DNA of 64,000 bases from Magnetospirillum sp. 64-120. GTDB lineage: Bacteria; Pseudomonadota; Alphaproteobacteria; Rhodospirillales; Magnetospirillaceae. Of the stretch, positions 8,928 to 18,615 are shown piece after piece. Where the stretch lies: NCBI GenBank assembly GCA_001898825.1, contig MKVK01000043.1, forward strand, positions 186,001 through 250,000, read 5' to 3'. The notes under the pieces were generated by a model that saw nothing but the letters and a program-made list of their open reading frames with translations, was not told the DNA's origin and made no database searches. Made by a program: the position numbers and the translations under genes. The number at the start of each line of letters is the position of its first letter. Within the stretch, counting starts at the first letter, position 1.

Positions 8928-11413
8928 GCCAGCAACTCCGGCGGACGCACCGGCAGGCGCCATTGCGCGTGACTGAAATATTCCCGCGACAGCAGGTCGG
9001 TGACTTCCCACAGCCGCGAGCGGAAGTTTTCCAGCAGGCGTTCGGCGTCCATGTAACCGGCGTCGCGGTCGTAACGGGCCAGCACCACCGCGTCGGTGGT
9101 GCGCACGGTGCCGCACAGCACCGTCATCAGCCGTTGTTCCGGCCGCAGGAAGCCATTTTCGCCGGCGATGCGGGCCAGGTTGTCCATGTGGTCTTCCAGC
9201 GCCGCCAATTGGAAGCCCAAGCTGCGTGGGTTGCTTTCGTCGCACAGCAGCAGGTCGAGGACGGCGGCCAGACGCGGGCTGGACAGATAGCGCGACCGAT
9301 AGGTCATGGCGCTGTCCCACAATTCCAGCAGCAGGTCCATGGGCACCGCATCTTCGGAATCGGCGTCGGTCAATGCGCCGGCCAAGGTATCGACGATGGT
9401 GATGGCGCGTTCCACCCGGCGTCCCGAATCCATGAACAGCCACAGCGGACCCCGGGTCATGTTTTCCATGGATAGCCCGCTTAAGGACTCCACCGTCAGG
9501 ATCAGGTCGTGCAGCCGCGTCTGGGTGTCGCCGCGCAGATTGGTCTGGTGCAGGCGGCGCACGTCGTCGCGCAGGCGCTGCAGCGCCCGCCAGGTGTCCA
9601 CCGACAACCGGTCGCGCAGGTTAAGGGCTGCGCGCAGCAAGCGTTCCACCTGTTGGGCCAGGCCGTCCTCGCCACCGCCCAGATGATGGGCGGCCAGGGC
9701 GCCGGGCAGGGTTTCCGGGGCTTCCAGCGCGGTACGCGGGATGTGCAGGCCCAGTCGCGCCATGATGCGGGCGGTGAAGACGGCGCGGGCCGGGTCGTTC
9801 TGGTCCAGCGCTTCCTCGATGCGGGCGATGGCGGCGCGCAACAGGCGGGTCTGATTCTCGCAGCGCTCGATATAGCGGCCCAGCCAGAAGATGTTGTCGG
9901 CGACCCGGCTCGGCAGGTCGCGGTTGCCGCGCACCAGCTTGACCGGGGCGGCGCGGCCCCGGGTCTGCAGGGCTTGCGGCGACGTGTTGTCGGCCAGGAT
10001 CCACAAATCCTTGCTGCCGCCGCCGCCGGTCTGCAAACGGGCGGTCAGCAGGTCGGTGCGGCTGGACACCCGGGCCAGGCCGCCGGGCATCACCTGCCAG
10101 CCGTTTTCGGTGGAAACGGCGAAGACGCGCAGCACCATGGACCGGGGTTCGAAGCGTCCGTCGTTCCACACCGGAACGGTGGACAGGCTGTCCACTTGCT
10201 GGGCCACCCAATCGGTGGGGCGCTGGGCGATGTCGTCGAGCGCGGCCTGGCGCTCGGTGTCGTCGAGCAGCGATCCCAGGCGTGGCCGCACCCGGTTGTG
10301 GAAGGCCGGGCGCAGCACCAGCTGGTCCAGATTGGCGGTGACGAAGGCGCGGTCCTGGTCGTTGCCGCACCACCAACTGGGCACCGACGGAATCATCAGG
10401 CTTTCGCCCAACAGATGCCGGGCGATGCCGGGCAAAAAGCTTTGGATGGCGCCGCCATCCAGCAGGCCCGAGCCCAGCGCGTTGACCACGGCGACGTTGC
10501 CGGCGCGGGCCGACTGCACCAGTCCGGCGACACCCAAGGTGGAATCGCCCCTGAGTTCCAGCGGGTCGCACCATTCGCCGTTGGTGCGGCGCACCACCAC
10601 GTCCACCTGCTGCAAGCCGGTCAAGGTCTTCATGTAGACGTTGCCGTCGCGCACGGTCAGATCCTCGCCCTGGGCCAGGGTCAGGCCCAGATGGCGGGCC
10701 AGGAAGGCGTGTTCGAAAAAGGTCTCGTTGTAGGGACCGGGCGTCAGCAGCACCACCGTCGGCGTGTCGGTGCGACGCGGCGACAGGGCGTTCAGCGACC
10801 GCCGCATGGCTTCGAAAAACGGCGCCAGACGTTCCACATGGGTGGATCGGAACTGTTCGGGCAGGATGCGGTTGACGATGGTGCGGTTTTCCAGGGCGTA
10901 ACCGGCCCCGGCCGGGCTTTCGGTGCGGTCGGCCAGCACCCGCCATTGGCCGTCGGTGCCGCGCACCAGATCGGCGGCATAGATGTGCAGATGATGGCCG
11001 CCGGCCGGCATCCAGCCGTGACAGGGACGCAGGAACGCCGGGTTGGCGTGCAGCAGGGCGGGCGGGATCAGCCCCAGGCCGATCAGCGTCCGGCTGCCGT
11101 AAAGGTCGGCCAGGACGTCGTTCAGCAGGCCGGCGCGTTGGGCGATGCCGCGGGCGATCCCATCCCATTCGGGGGCCGGCAGCAGCAGGGGCAGGGGGTC
11201 CAGCGTCCACGGCCGGTCCAGTCCTTCCGGGTCGCCATGGACGTTGTAGGTGACGCCGTTGTCGCGTAGCAGGTTCTGACCCAGTTCCCAGCGCTGCACC
11301 AGATCTTCCGGCGACAGACGGGCGAAGCTGTCCAGGAAGGCACGCCAGTGCGGGCGGACCTGGCCGTTGGCGGCCAGCATTTCGTCATGCGCGTCGACGG
11401 GCGGCGCGTACAT
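8924..11413 (-). CDS. Circularly permuted ATP-grasp ligase fused to an alpha-E domain
   Basis: This 829-residue fusion joins two domains often encoded separately. The first about 480 residues are the circularly permuted ATP-grasp type 2 domain (motifs GVTYNVHGDPEG, LHIYAADLVRG, NRILPE, DDGTI-free core with ALGSGLLDGGAIQSFLP), which forms carboxyl-amine (peptide-like) bonds using ATP. From about residue 500 (SRVADNIFWLGRYIERCENQTRLLRA) the all-helical alpha-E domain follows to the end. Comparative genomics of amidoligases places this pair with transglutaminase-like proteins in a predicted peptide synthesis or tagging pathway; no product is known. It lies 65 bases after the amidoligase gene and overlaps the next gene by four. 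The only plausible start is the ATG used; its ribosome site is weak. Confidence 0.87.
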   Translation of the reverse strand: MYAPPVDAHDEMLAANGQVRPHWRAFLDSFARLSPEDLVQRWELGQNLLRDNGVTYNVHGDPEGLDRPWTLDPLPLLLPAPEWDGIARGIAQRAGLLNDVLADLYGSRTLIGLGLIPPALLHANPAFLRPCHGWMPAGGHHLHIYAADLVRGTDGQWRVLADRTESPAGAGYALENRTIVNRILPEQFRSTHVERLAPFFEAMRRSLNALSPRRTDTPTVVLLTPGPYNETFFEHAFLARHLGLTLAQGEDLTVRDGNVYMKTLTGLQQVDVVVRRTNGEWCDPLELRGDSTLGVAGLVQSARAGNVAVVNALGSGLLDGGAIQSFLPGIARHLLGESLMIPSVPSWWCGNDQDRAFVTANLDQLVLRPAFHNRVRPRLGSLLDDTERQAALDDIAQRPTDWVAQQVDSLSTVPVWNDGRFEPRSMVLRVFAVSTENGWQVMPGGLARVSSRTDLLTARLQTGGGGSKDLWILADNTSPQALQTRGRAAPVKLVRGNRDLPSRVADNIFWLGRYIERCENQTRLLRAAIARIEEALDQNDPARAVFTARIMARLGLHIPRTALEAPETLPGALAAHHLGGGEDGLAQQVERLLRAALNLRDRLSVDTWRALQRLRDDVRRLHQTNLRGDTQTRLHDLILTVESLSGLSMENMTRGPLWLFMDSGRRVERAITIVDTLAGALTDADSEDAVPMDLLLELWDSAMTYRSRYLSSPRLAAVLDLLLCDESNPRSLGFQLAALEDHMDNLARIAGENGFLRPEQRLMTVLCGTVRTTDAVVLARYDRDAGYMDAERLLENFRSRLWEVTDLLSREYFSHAQWRLPVRPPELLA

Positions 11414-11478
11414 GTGCTCGACTTGGATCGGCTGGGCATTCTGCCAGTCGCTGTGCCGACGCTTGATCTTCGCCTCCC

Positions 11479-14400
11479 CTATTGCAGCCGCAGGTCCAAA
11501 GTGCCTGGGTAATCGGGGTGGATGCGCCCCGGACCCACCCGCACACTGCCATGGGAATGACCAAAGGGGAAGAAGCGGGCGCGCCGTCTGGCCTCGGCTT
11601 CATAGGAATTGACCGGGAAGGTGGAATAATTGCGTCCGCCCGCATGCGCCACGTGGTGGGTGCAGCCGGCCACCGACTGGCCGGTCCAGGTGTCGACGAT
11701 GTCGAAGACCAGGGGCGAATGCACGCCGATGGTGGGATGCAGGCACGATGCCGGCCACCAGGCGCGATAGCGGACGCCAGCCACTCCTTCGCCGTTGACG
11801 CCGGTGGCGGCCAGGGGCACCCGCACCCCGTTGCAGGTGATCTGGTAACGCTCGCCCAGCAGGTTGGACACCTTGACCTGCACCCGTTCGACCGACGAAT
11901 CCACATAGCGCACGGTGCCGCCGGCGCCCGGTTCCTCGCCCATGACGTGCCAGGGTTCCAGGGCGTTGCGGATTTCCAGGCGGATGCCCTGGTGGTTGAT
12001 CTGGCCGATCAGCGGGAAGCGGAATTCCAGATGGGGGGCGAACCATTCCTTGTCGAAGGCGATGCCCTGGCTGGCCAGGTAATCGACCACGTCGCCGATG
12101 TCCTTTTCGATCCAGTGTCCCAGCATGAAACGGTCGCGCAGTGCCGACCCCCAGCGCACCAGCGGCGCGGTGTAGGGGCGGTCCCAGAAGGCGGCGATCA
12201 AGGACCGCAGCAGCAATTGCTGAACCAGGCTCATGCGGGCATGGGGCGGCATCTCGAAGGCGCGGAATTCCACCAAGCCCAGACGCCCGGTGGGGCCGTC
12301 GGGGGAATAAAGCTTGTCGATGCAGATTTCCGAACGGTGGGTGTTGCCGGTCACGTCGATCAAAACGTTGCGCAAGATGCGGTCCACCAGCCAAGGCGGG
12401 CACGACGTGCCGGCCGCTGGCAGTTGCGACAGGGCGATTTCCAGTTCGTACAGGCTGTCGTCGCGGGCTTCGTCGATGCGCGGATGCTGGCTGGTCGGGC
12501 CGATGAACAGGCCCGAGAACAGATAGGACAGGCTGGGATGGTTCTGCCAGAAGCGGACCAGACTGCCCAGCAGGTCGGGGCGGCGCAGGAACGGCGAATC
12601 GGCCGGCGTGCGGCCGCCAAGGACCATATGGTTGCCGCCGCCGGTGCCGACGTGGCGGCCATCGATCATGAACTTCTCGGTGCCCAGACGGGTGTAATGG
12701 GCTTCCTCGTACAGGGTTTCGGTGTCGTGGACTAATTCCCGCCAGCTGGTGACCGGGCTGACGTTGACCTCGATGACGCCGGGATCGGGGGTGACCTTGA
12801 TGGTCTTCAGGCGGGGATCGTTGGGCGGCGGATAGCCTTCGATGCGCACCGGTTGGGCCAGTTGGGCGGCGGTGTCCTCGATGGCCTCGATCAGGTCCAG
12901 GAACTGCTCGGCGGTTTCGACGGGTGGCAGGAACACGCAAAGCTGGCCGTCGCGGGGCTGCACGCACAAAGCGGTGCGCACGGTGTCCGACACCAGGCCC
13001 TTCATTGTCTTGCGCAATGCTTGCGGCTTGCCCGCCACCTGCTGGACGATGGCGGCGGTGGACGGCTCGTAAGCGGTGCGCGTGGTCATCATGCGCTGGC
13101 GTCGGGGCAAGGGCGGGCGCGGCTCGAACGGGTCGCGTTCGCTATGGAAGGGATAGTCGGCGGCCGGGATGTGGGGCAGCGAGCCCAAGGGCAGGCGGAA
13201 GCCCAGGGGCGAATCGCCGGGGATGGTGACGATGCGGCCGTCCCGCGTCGGCCACGGGCCGGTGATCCAGCGGTGGCCGTCCCGGGCCTGCCAGGGCTGC
13301 AGCGGCAGCACGTAGCCGGTGGGCTTGCCCAGGCCCCGGCGGAAGACGCGGGCCAGCCGGGCCCGTTCCTCGGGGTCTTCCAGCTTGGAATCCTCGGGGG
13401 TGACGTTGGGGGGAAGCGCCCCTTCCTTCAACAGGTAATGGCTGGCGTCTTCAAAGGCGGCTTGGGCGTATCGGGTGTCCACGCCCAGCTTTTCCGCCAG
13501 GGTGACGCTAAAGGCTTGGGCGGTTTCCACCGGCGGATCAGCGAAATCGCCTTCGACGCCGATCAGGCTGGGATCACGCCACACCGCCTCGCCGTCATCA
13601 CGCCAAGTCAGCGCAAAAGCCCAGCGCGGCAGGCTTTCGCCCGGATACCACTTGCCCTGGCCATGGGTGATCATGGCGCCCGGCGCGAAACGGTCGCGCA
13701 GGCGGCGGATCAAGGTGTCGGCATAGGCCCGCTTGGTGGGGCCGACCGCCGAGGTGTTCCATTCCTCGCCCTCCATGTCCAGCGCCGACACGAAGGTGGG
13801 CTCGCCGCCCTGGGTCAGGCGCACGTCGCCGTCAGCCAGCCGCTGGTCCACCTGGTCGCCCAATTCCAGCACCGCCGCCCATTGCTGGTCGGAATAGGGC
13901 TTGGTGACGCGTGGCGTCTCCAGGACGCGGGTGACTTCCATGTGGTGGCCGAAGCTGACCTCGCACTTTTCCACCGCACCGGTGATGGGGGCGGCGGAAG
14001 TGGGATCGGGTGAAGCCGCCAGCGGGATGTGGCCTTCGCCGGTCAGCAGGCCAGAAGTGGGGTCCAGGCCGATCCAGCCGGCGCCGGGCAGGTAAACCTC
14101 GGTCCAGGCATGCAGGTCGGTGAAGTCGGCGGCGGCGCCCACCGGGCCGTCGATGGCCTTGACGTCGGGAACCAGCTGGATCAGGTAGCCCGAGACGAAA
14201 CGCGCCGCCAAGCCCAGGTGACGCAGGATCTGCACCAGCAGCCAGGCGGAATCGCGGCACGACCCGGTGCGCTTGGTCAGCGTTTCCTCGGGCGTCTGCA
14301 CGCCGGGTTCCATGCGGATGGTGTAGCCGATGTCGTTTTGCAGCTTTTGATTCAGCGCCACCAGGAAATTGGTGGTCTGCATCTTGTCGCGCGGGATGGC

Positions 14401-14796
14401 GTCCACGTATTGGCGCAGCAGGGGGGCGGCCTCTTCCTTCAGCAGGAAGGGGCGCAATTCATGGTCCAGGCCGGGGTCATAGGAAAACGGGAAGTTTTCC
14501 GCCGCCTCTTCCAGGAAAAAGTCGAACGGGTTGACGATGGACATGTCGGCGACAAGGTCGACGTCGACGACGAATTCGGTGACCTTTTCGGGGAACACCA
14601 GACGGGCCAGCCAATTGCCCTGGGGGTCTTGCTGCCAGTTGATGAAATGGTCTTTTGGGGTGATGTCCAGGGAATAGGACAGGACCGGCGTGCGGGAATG
14701 GGGCGCAGGACGCAAACGAACGATCTGGGGGGACAAGCTGACCGGGCGGTCATAGGTGTAACGGGTGGTGTGACGCAGCTTGACGTGAATACCCAT
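11479..14796 (-). CDS. Transglutaminase plus DUF2126 putative amidoligase
   Basis: This 1105-residue protein is the first gene of the operon. Residues 1-300 form a transglutaminase-like protease with a complete triad: Cys180 (RTGSCRDSAW), His229 (LHAW) and Asp245 (LDPTSG). The rest, about residues 320-1100, matches the DUF2126 family, annotated as a putative amidoligase that travels with circularly permuted ATP-grasp enzymes; marked conserved segments are LTQGGEPTFVS, GKWYPGESLPRW, GTGGGNHMVLGG and HRSEICIDKLYSP. It therefore carries both a bond-breaking and a predicted bond-making unit. No signal peptide or membrane segment is visible. It is divergent from the GGDEF/EAL gene with 167 bases between. 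The substrate peptide and biological role are unknown. Confidence 0.87.
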   Translation of the reverse strand: MGIHVKLRHTTRYTYDRPVSLSPQIVRLRPAPHSRTPVLSYSLDITPKDHFINWQQDPQGNWLARLVFPEKVTEFVVDVDLVADMSIVNPFDFFLEEAAENFPFSYDPGLDHELRPFLLKEEAAPLLRQYVDAIPRDKMQTTNFLVALNQKLQNDIGYTIRMEPGVQTPEETLTKRTGSCRDSAWLLVQILRHLGLAARFVSGYLIQLVPDVKAIDGPVGAAADFTDLHAWTEVYLPGAGWIGLDPTSGLLTGEGHIPLAASPDPTSAAPITGAVEKCEVSFGHHMEVTRVLETPRVTKPYSDQQWAAVLELGDQVDQRLADGDVRLTQGGEPTFVSALDMEGEEWNTSAVGPTKRAYADTLIRRLRDRFAPGAMITHGQGKWYPGESLPRWAFALTWRDDGEAVWRDPSLIGVEGDFADPPVETAQAFSVTLAEKLGVDTRYAQAAFEDASHYLLKEGALPPNVTPEDSKLEDPEERARLARVFRRGLGKPTGYVLPLQPWQARDGHRWITGPWPTRDGRIVTIPGDSPLGFRLPLGSLPHIPAADYPFHSERDPFEPRPPLPRRQRMMTTRTAYEPSTAAIVQQVAGKPQALRKTMKGLVSDTVRTALCVQPRDGQLCVFLPPVETAEQFLDLIEAIEDTAAQLAQPVRIEGYPPPNDPRLKTIKVTPDPGVIEVNVSPVTSWRELVHDTETLYEEAHYTRLGTEKFMIDGRHVGTGGGNHMVLGGRTPADSPFLRRPDLLGSLVRFWQNHPSLSYLFSGLFIGPTSQHPRIDEARDDSLYELEIALSQLPAAGTSCPPWLVDRILRNVLIDVTGNTHRSEICIDKLYSPDGPTGRLGLVEFRAFEMPPHARMSLVQQLLLRSLIAAFWDRPYTAPLVRWGSALRDRFMLGHWIEKDIGDVVDYLASQGIAFDKEWFAPHLEFRFPLIGQINHQGIRLEIRNALEPWHVMGEEPGAGGTVRYVDSSVERVQVKVSNLLGERYQITCNGVRVPLAATGVNGEGVAGVRYRAWWPASCLHPTIGVHSPLVFDIVDTWTGQSVAGCTHHVAHAGGRNYSTFPVNSYEAEARRRARFFPFGHSHGSVRVGPGRIHPDYPGTLDLRLQ

Positions 14797-14963
14797 GATC
14801 CCTCGAAATCGGCAGCCGAAACCGGAAACGTATCCGGCACCCTAGCACAGCATAGCCGGTTTTGGCCTAAAATTTGGGCGCCTGACATTGTGCTTAAACC
14901 GTGGGCAAAAGTGCCGTAGGCTTGCCGCTTGTCGGAGCTGTTTCTTTGCGGCACCATGATCCA

Positions 14964-17585
14964 ATGGTTGTCCAGTTGAAGCGCAGGGGTTGCGGTCTGT
15001 TCGTGGCTTGCCGGGCGCTGGCGGCGGCGATGGGGCTGTTGATTGCCGCCCTGGTTCCGGCGGCGGCGCAACAACCCGGTCAGCCGGACCTGCTGACCGT
15101 CGCCATCGACGACAACTACCCGCCTTATATTTTCCGCGACGACGCCGGCAAGGTGCAGGGAATCCTGCCCGACCTGTGGACCCTGTGGTCGGAACGCACC
15201 GGCATTCCGGTGGACATCCAGGCCATGGACTGGTCGGCGGCGCAGCGCCTGATGGCCGACGGCAAGGCCGACGTCATCGACACCGTCTTCCGCACCGAGG
15301 CCCGCGAAAAGCTTTATTCGTTCTCGGCGCCTTATACCACCATCGACGTGCCCTTGTTCTTCCACAAGGACCTGTCGGGGATCGTCGACGCCAAGTCGGC
15401 CAAGGGCTTCACCATCGGCGTCAAGGATGGCGACGCCTGCATCGACTGGCTGCATCGTCAGGGCATCGACACCGTCCGCGCCTATCCCAGCTACGAGGCG
15501 GTGGTCGCCGCCACTGCCACCAAGGATGTGCTGGTGTCGTGCGTCGACATGCCGCCGGCCCTTTACCTGATGTACAAAAGCGGCGTCCAGGACCAGTTGC
15601 GCTATACCAAACCGCTTTATTCCGGCCAGTTCCACTGGGCGGTGTCCAACATGCGGCCCGACCTGATGCGTCTGGTTCAGGACGGTTTCGACCAGATTTC
15701 GCCGCGTGAACGCCAGGTGATCGAAGAACGTTGGTTCGGGTTTTCCCTGAACGACCGGGTTCAGGCGGAAATGCTGCGCGAAGCGCTGAAATACGTGGCG
15801 TTGGCGGTGGGGCTGGCGGGGCTGTTGCTGGTGTGGAACGGGATGCTGCGCCGTCAGGTGGGGCGCAAGACCGCCAGTCTGCGCCGTGCCATGGACGAGT
15901 TGGCGGAAAGCGAAGAACGCTTCCGCACCATCTTTGAAAACGTCAACGACGCCATCTTCATTCATGAAAAGGGGTCGGGCCGGCTGCTGATGGTCAACCG
16001 GCGCATGCGTGAAATGTATCGCATTCCCCATGACCTGCCCCTGGACGCCATTCCGTTCGAGCGTATCTGCGAAGGCAATCCGCCTTATTCCTGGGTCGAG
16101 GCGACACAATGGATGCGGGCCGCTGTCAGCCAGCCCCAGCAGTTCGAATGGCTGGCGCGAACCTGGGATGGCGAACTGTTCTGGGTCGAGGTCTCGATCC
16201 GTGGGGCCAGCCTGTCGGAAGGCCAGCATCGTCTGCTGGTGGTGGTGCGCGACATTTCCGATCGCAAGCTGGCGCAGGCGCGGCTGGAATTCATGGCCCA
16301 TCACGACCCGCTGACCGAGTTGCCCAACCGGGTGCTGCTGCGCGACCGCGTGGCCCAATCCATCACCTTGGCCGAACGTGACAAGCGTCGGGTTGCCCTG
16401 ATCTTTTTGGACTTGGACCATTTCAAGACGGTCAACGATTCCCTGGGGCACGTGGCCGGCGACCGGCTGCTGAAGGACGTGGCCGGCCGTCTGCGCGGCG
16501 CCATGCGCGAAAGCGACACGGTGGCGCGCCTGGGCGGCGACGAATTTGTGGTGGTGCTGAACCTGGTGCGCGACGGCGATTCGGTGGCCGACGTGGCGGA
16601 AAAGATCATGAAGACCATGTCGTCGCCGCTTTACGTGGACGACCAGGAAATCGCCACCTCGGTGTCCATGGGCATCGCCCTTTATCCCGATGACGGCGAA
16701 GATTTCGACACGTTGCTGAAAAAGGCCGATTCCGCCATGTACCACGCCAAGCAGGGCGGTCGGTCGGGATACCGGTTCTTCGCGGCGCGCATGAACGCCG
16801 ACGCCATGGCGCATCTGAACCTGCGCAGTGGTCTGCACCGGGCGCTGGAACGCGGCGAGTTCGAGCTTTACTACCAGCCGCAGGTGGATTTGCGCGACGG
16901 CCGGCTGTTGGGGGCCGAGGCGCTGATCCGCTGGAACCACCCCGAACGCGGGCTGGTGTCGCCGGCCGAGTTCATCCCGGTGGCCGAGGACAGCGGCCTG
17001 ATCGTGCCCATGGGCGACTGGGTCCTGCACGAGGCCTGCCGTCAGGCGGCGCTGTGGCAGGCGCAGGGACAGCGCGTCAACGTGGCGGTGAACCTGTCCC
17101 CCTTGCAGTTCCGGCGTGGCGACCTGGAAGGCGGCGTGCGCTCGGCGCTGTCGGAAAGCGGGCTTGACCCCACGCTTTTGGAACTGGAACTGACCGAATC
17201 CATCCTGATCCAGGACCATCAGACGGTGATGGCTTTGGCCCGTCGCCTGGGGGACATGGGCGTGCAGTTGTCCATCGACGATTTCGGCACCGGCTATTCC
17301 AGTCTGGCCTATCTGAAGCGGTTCCAGGTGGACAAGCTGAAGATCGACCAATCCTTCGTGCGCGGCGTGCAAAGCGACAGCGAGAACGCCGCCATCACCC
17401 AGGCCATCATCCAGATGGCGCACAGCCTGGGGCTGGTGGTGATCGCCGAAGGGGTGGAAGAAGACGAGGCGGCGCAGTTGCTGCGCGGCCAGGGGTGCGA
17501 CCAGGCCCAGGGGTACCTGTTCGGCCGTCCGATGACCGCGCAGCGTTTTGAAAAACGGCTGCTTGAGCCTTTTATTTCTTCCTGA
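14964..17585 (+). CDS. Periplasmic-binding-domain PAS-GGDEF-EAL protein
   Basis: This 873-residue c-di-GMP signalling protein has an export signal (ending near ALVPAAAQQ), a family 3 solute-binding (PBPb) sensor domain of about 240 residues, a membrane helix (YVALAVGLAGLLLVW), a PAS domain, a GGDEF domain with an intact GGDEF at 524-528 and an EAL domain with EAL at 652-654 and DDFGTGYSS. Both catalytic signatures are intact, so it could make or break c-di-GMP. The sensor domain is the type that binds amino acids or similar small ligands. The start at MVVQLKRRG places the signal peptide first; in-frame codons back to 14901 are possible. The 3' end overlaps the convergent fmdB-like gene by 14 bases. 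Confidence 0.87.
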   Translation: MVVQLKRRGCGLFVACRALAAAMGLLIAALVPAAAQQPGQPDLLTVAIDDNYPPYIFRDDAGKVQGILPDLWTLWSERTGIPVDIQAMDWSAAQRLMADGKADVIDTVFRTEAREKLYSFSAPYTTIDVPLFFHKDLSGIVDAKSAKGFTIGVKDGDACIDWLHRQGIDTVRAYPSYEAVVAATATKDVLVSCVDMPPALYLMYKSGVQDQLRYTKPLYSGQFHWAVSNMRPDLMRLVQDGFDQISPRERQVIEERWFGFSLNDRVQAEMLREALKYVALAVGLAGLLLVWNGMLRRQVGRKTASLRRAMDELAESEERFRTIFENVNDAIFIHEKGSGRLLMVNRRMREMYRIPHDLPLDAIPFERICEGNPPYSWVEATQWMRAAVSQPQQFEWLARTWDGELFWVEVSIRGASLSEGQHRLLVVVRDISDRKLAQARLEFMAHHDPLTELPNRVLLRDRVAQSITLAERDKRRVALIFLDLDHFKTVNDSLGHVAGDRLLKDVAGRLRGAMRESDTVARLGGDEFVVVLNLVRDGDSVADVAEKIMKTMSSPLYVDDQEIATSVSMGIALYPDDGEDFDTLLKKADSAMYHAKQGGRSGYRFFAARMNADAMAHLNLRSGLHRALERGEFELYYQPQVDLRDGRLLGAEALIRWNHPERGLVSPAEFIPVAEDSGLIVPMGDWVLHEACRQAALWQAQGQRVNVAVNLSPLQFRRGDLEGGVRSALSESGLDPTLLELELTESILIQDHQTVMALARRLGDMGVQLSIDDFGTGYSSLAYLKRFQVDKLKIDQSFVRGVQSDSENAAITQAIIQMAHSLGLVVIAEGVEEDEAAQLLRGQGCDQAQGYLFGRPMTAQRFEKRLLEPFISS

Positions 17586-17811
17586 GGCGGCCCAATTCCG
17601 ACTTCGAGTAATTGCTGAAATGGCCTTCGCGGGCGGCTTGGGCGCGTCCGGCCGACAGCAGCCCGTCGATCTTGCCCGCCGGCGCCAGACCGCCGATCTG
17701 GCGTTCCAGCTTTTCGCTGCCGCATTCAGGGCAGGCGGGGGTGTCCGACGAACGCACCAGCATCTCGAATTCGGCCTTGCAGGAAGTGCACTGATAGGAA
17801 TACAGCGGCAT
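17572..17811 (-). CDS. FmdB-type zinc-ribbon protein
   Basis: This 79-residue protein begins MPLYSYQCTSC and has two CxxC pairs (CTSC and CPEC) forming a zinc ribbon, the mark of the FmdB/CxxC_CxxC_SSSS family. The basic tail after it is variable. Members have been called putative regulatory proteins by association with the fmd operon of Methylophilus, but the molecular role is unproven. The start six codons into the longest frame fits the family N-terminus exactly. It stands alone, convergent with the GGDEF/EAL gene. Confidence 0.85.
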   Translation of the reverse strand: MPLYSYQCTSCKAEFEMLVRSSDTPACPECGSEKLERQIGGLAPAGKIDGLLSAGRAQAAREGHFSNYSKSELGRLRKK

Positions 17812-17887
17812 GGGTCCTCGGCTTGGCAAAAGTGACGATGGCGGTAAGTCCAGTATAAGCGATTGTGCGCCTGCGAAGGCAAGGGGT

Positions 17888-18595
17888 TTAGGCGGTTTTG
17901 GGCGGATCCTGGCGGCATTCGGCCCGCACCCGGGTCAGATAGTCCGCCAATGTCTGGCCGGCCGTTTCCGGGAAACATGTCCCGGTGGAACGGGGCTCAC
18001 GCATGCGGTCCAGACGGAACGACCGGAAGTCGTGGCGCAACTGGCACCACGCCACCAGGGTCCACACCGGCCCCCAGAAGAACAGGCCCAATGGCCTGAC
18101 CTCGCGCGTGCTGGCCTCGCCGTCCTCGCGCACATAGTCGAAGCGCAGGGTGTGGCGGTTCTCGATGGCTTCGTTGACCCGGTCCAGGTCATGGCGTACT
18201 TGTGGCGGCGACCGGAAATCCGGGGCGAACAGGCGTGAAGCCTCGATGCGGGGCCGCAGGTGGTCGGGGATCACCGCTTCGATCTTGTCCAGGGCGCGGC
18301 CCGCCGCCTGGGCCATGCGGGTGCCGGCCCAGGCCCGCGCCAGGCGCACCCCCAGAACCAGGGCCTCGATCTCGCCGGAATCGAACATCAGGGGGGGGAT
18401 GTCGAAGCCGTCGCGTAGGATGTAGCCGGCGCCGGCGGCGCCGTCGACGGGCACCCCCGAGGCCGCCAGATGGGCAACGTCGCGATAGATGGTGCGTTCC
18501 GACACTTCCAGCTTTTCCGCCAGTTGGCGGGCGGTGGTCAGCCGCCCGCCGCGCAAGGCTTGCACGATTTGGAACAGGCGTTCGGCCCGGCGCAT
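17888..18595 (-). CDS. YafY-type transcriptional regulator with WYL domain
   Basis: This 235-residue regulator has an N-terminal DeoR/HTH-11 winged helix (residues 1-60, with SERTIYRDVAHLAASG) and a C-terminal WYL ligand domain around residues 130-200 (RFDYVRED..., REVRPLGLFFWGPVWTLVAW), where the signature reads W-T-L. It lies 20 bases downstream of the VOC gene and probably shares its transcript, a common regulator/target pairing. A perfect inverted repeat upstream of the VOC gene is a good candidate for its operator. The ligand is unknown. Confidence 0.85.
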   Translation of the reverse strand: MRRAERLFQIVQALRGGRLTTARQLAEKLEVSERTIYRDVAHLAASGVPVDGAAGAGYILRDGFDIPPLMFDSGEIEALVLGVRLARAWAGTRMAQAAGRALDKIEAVIPDHLRPRIEASRLFAPDFRSPPQVRHDLDRVNEAIENRHTLRFDYVREDGEASTREVRPLGLFFWGPVWTLVAWCQLRHDFRSFRLDRMREPRSTGTCFPETAGQTLADYLTRVRAECRQDPPKTA

Positions 18596-18615
18596 GGGAT
18601 GGCTCCGCTAGGGGA

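Noticed and set aside
9509..11269. Frameshifted or split ATP-grasp gene
   Set aside because: The minus-strand frame is continuous from ATP-grasp to alpha-E, so it is a natural fusion, not a broken gene.
14439..17978. A 1179-codon minus-strand frame across the GGDEF/EAL gene and fmdB region
   Set aside because: It overlaps four well-supported genes and shows no recognisable domain; codon pattern is that of a shadow frame.
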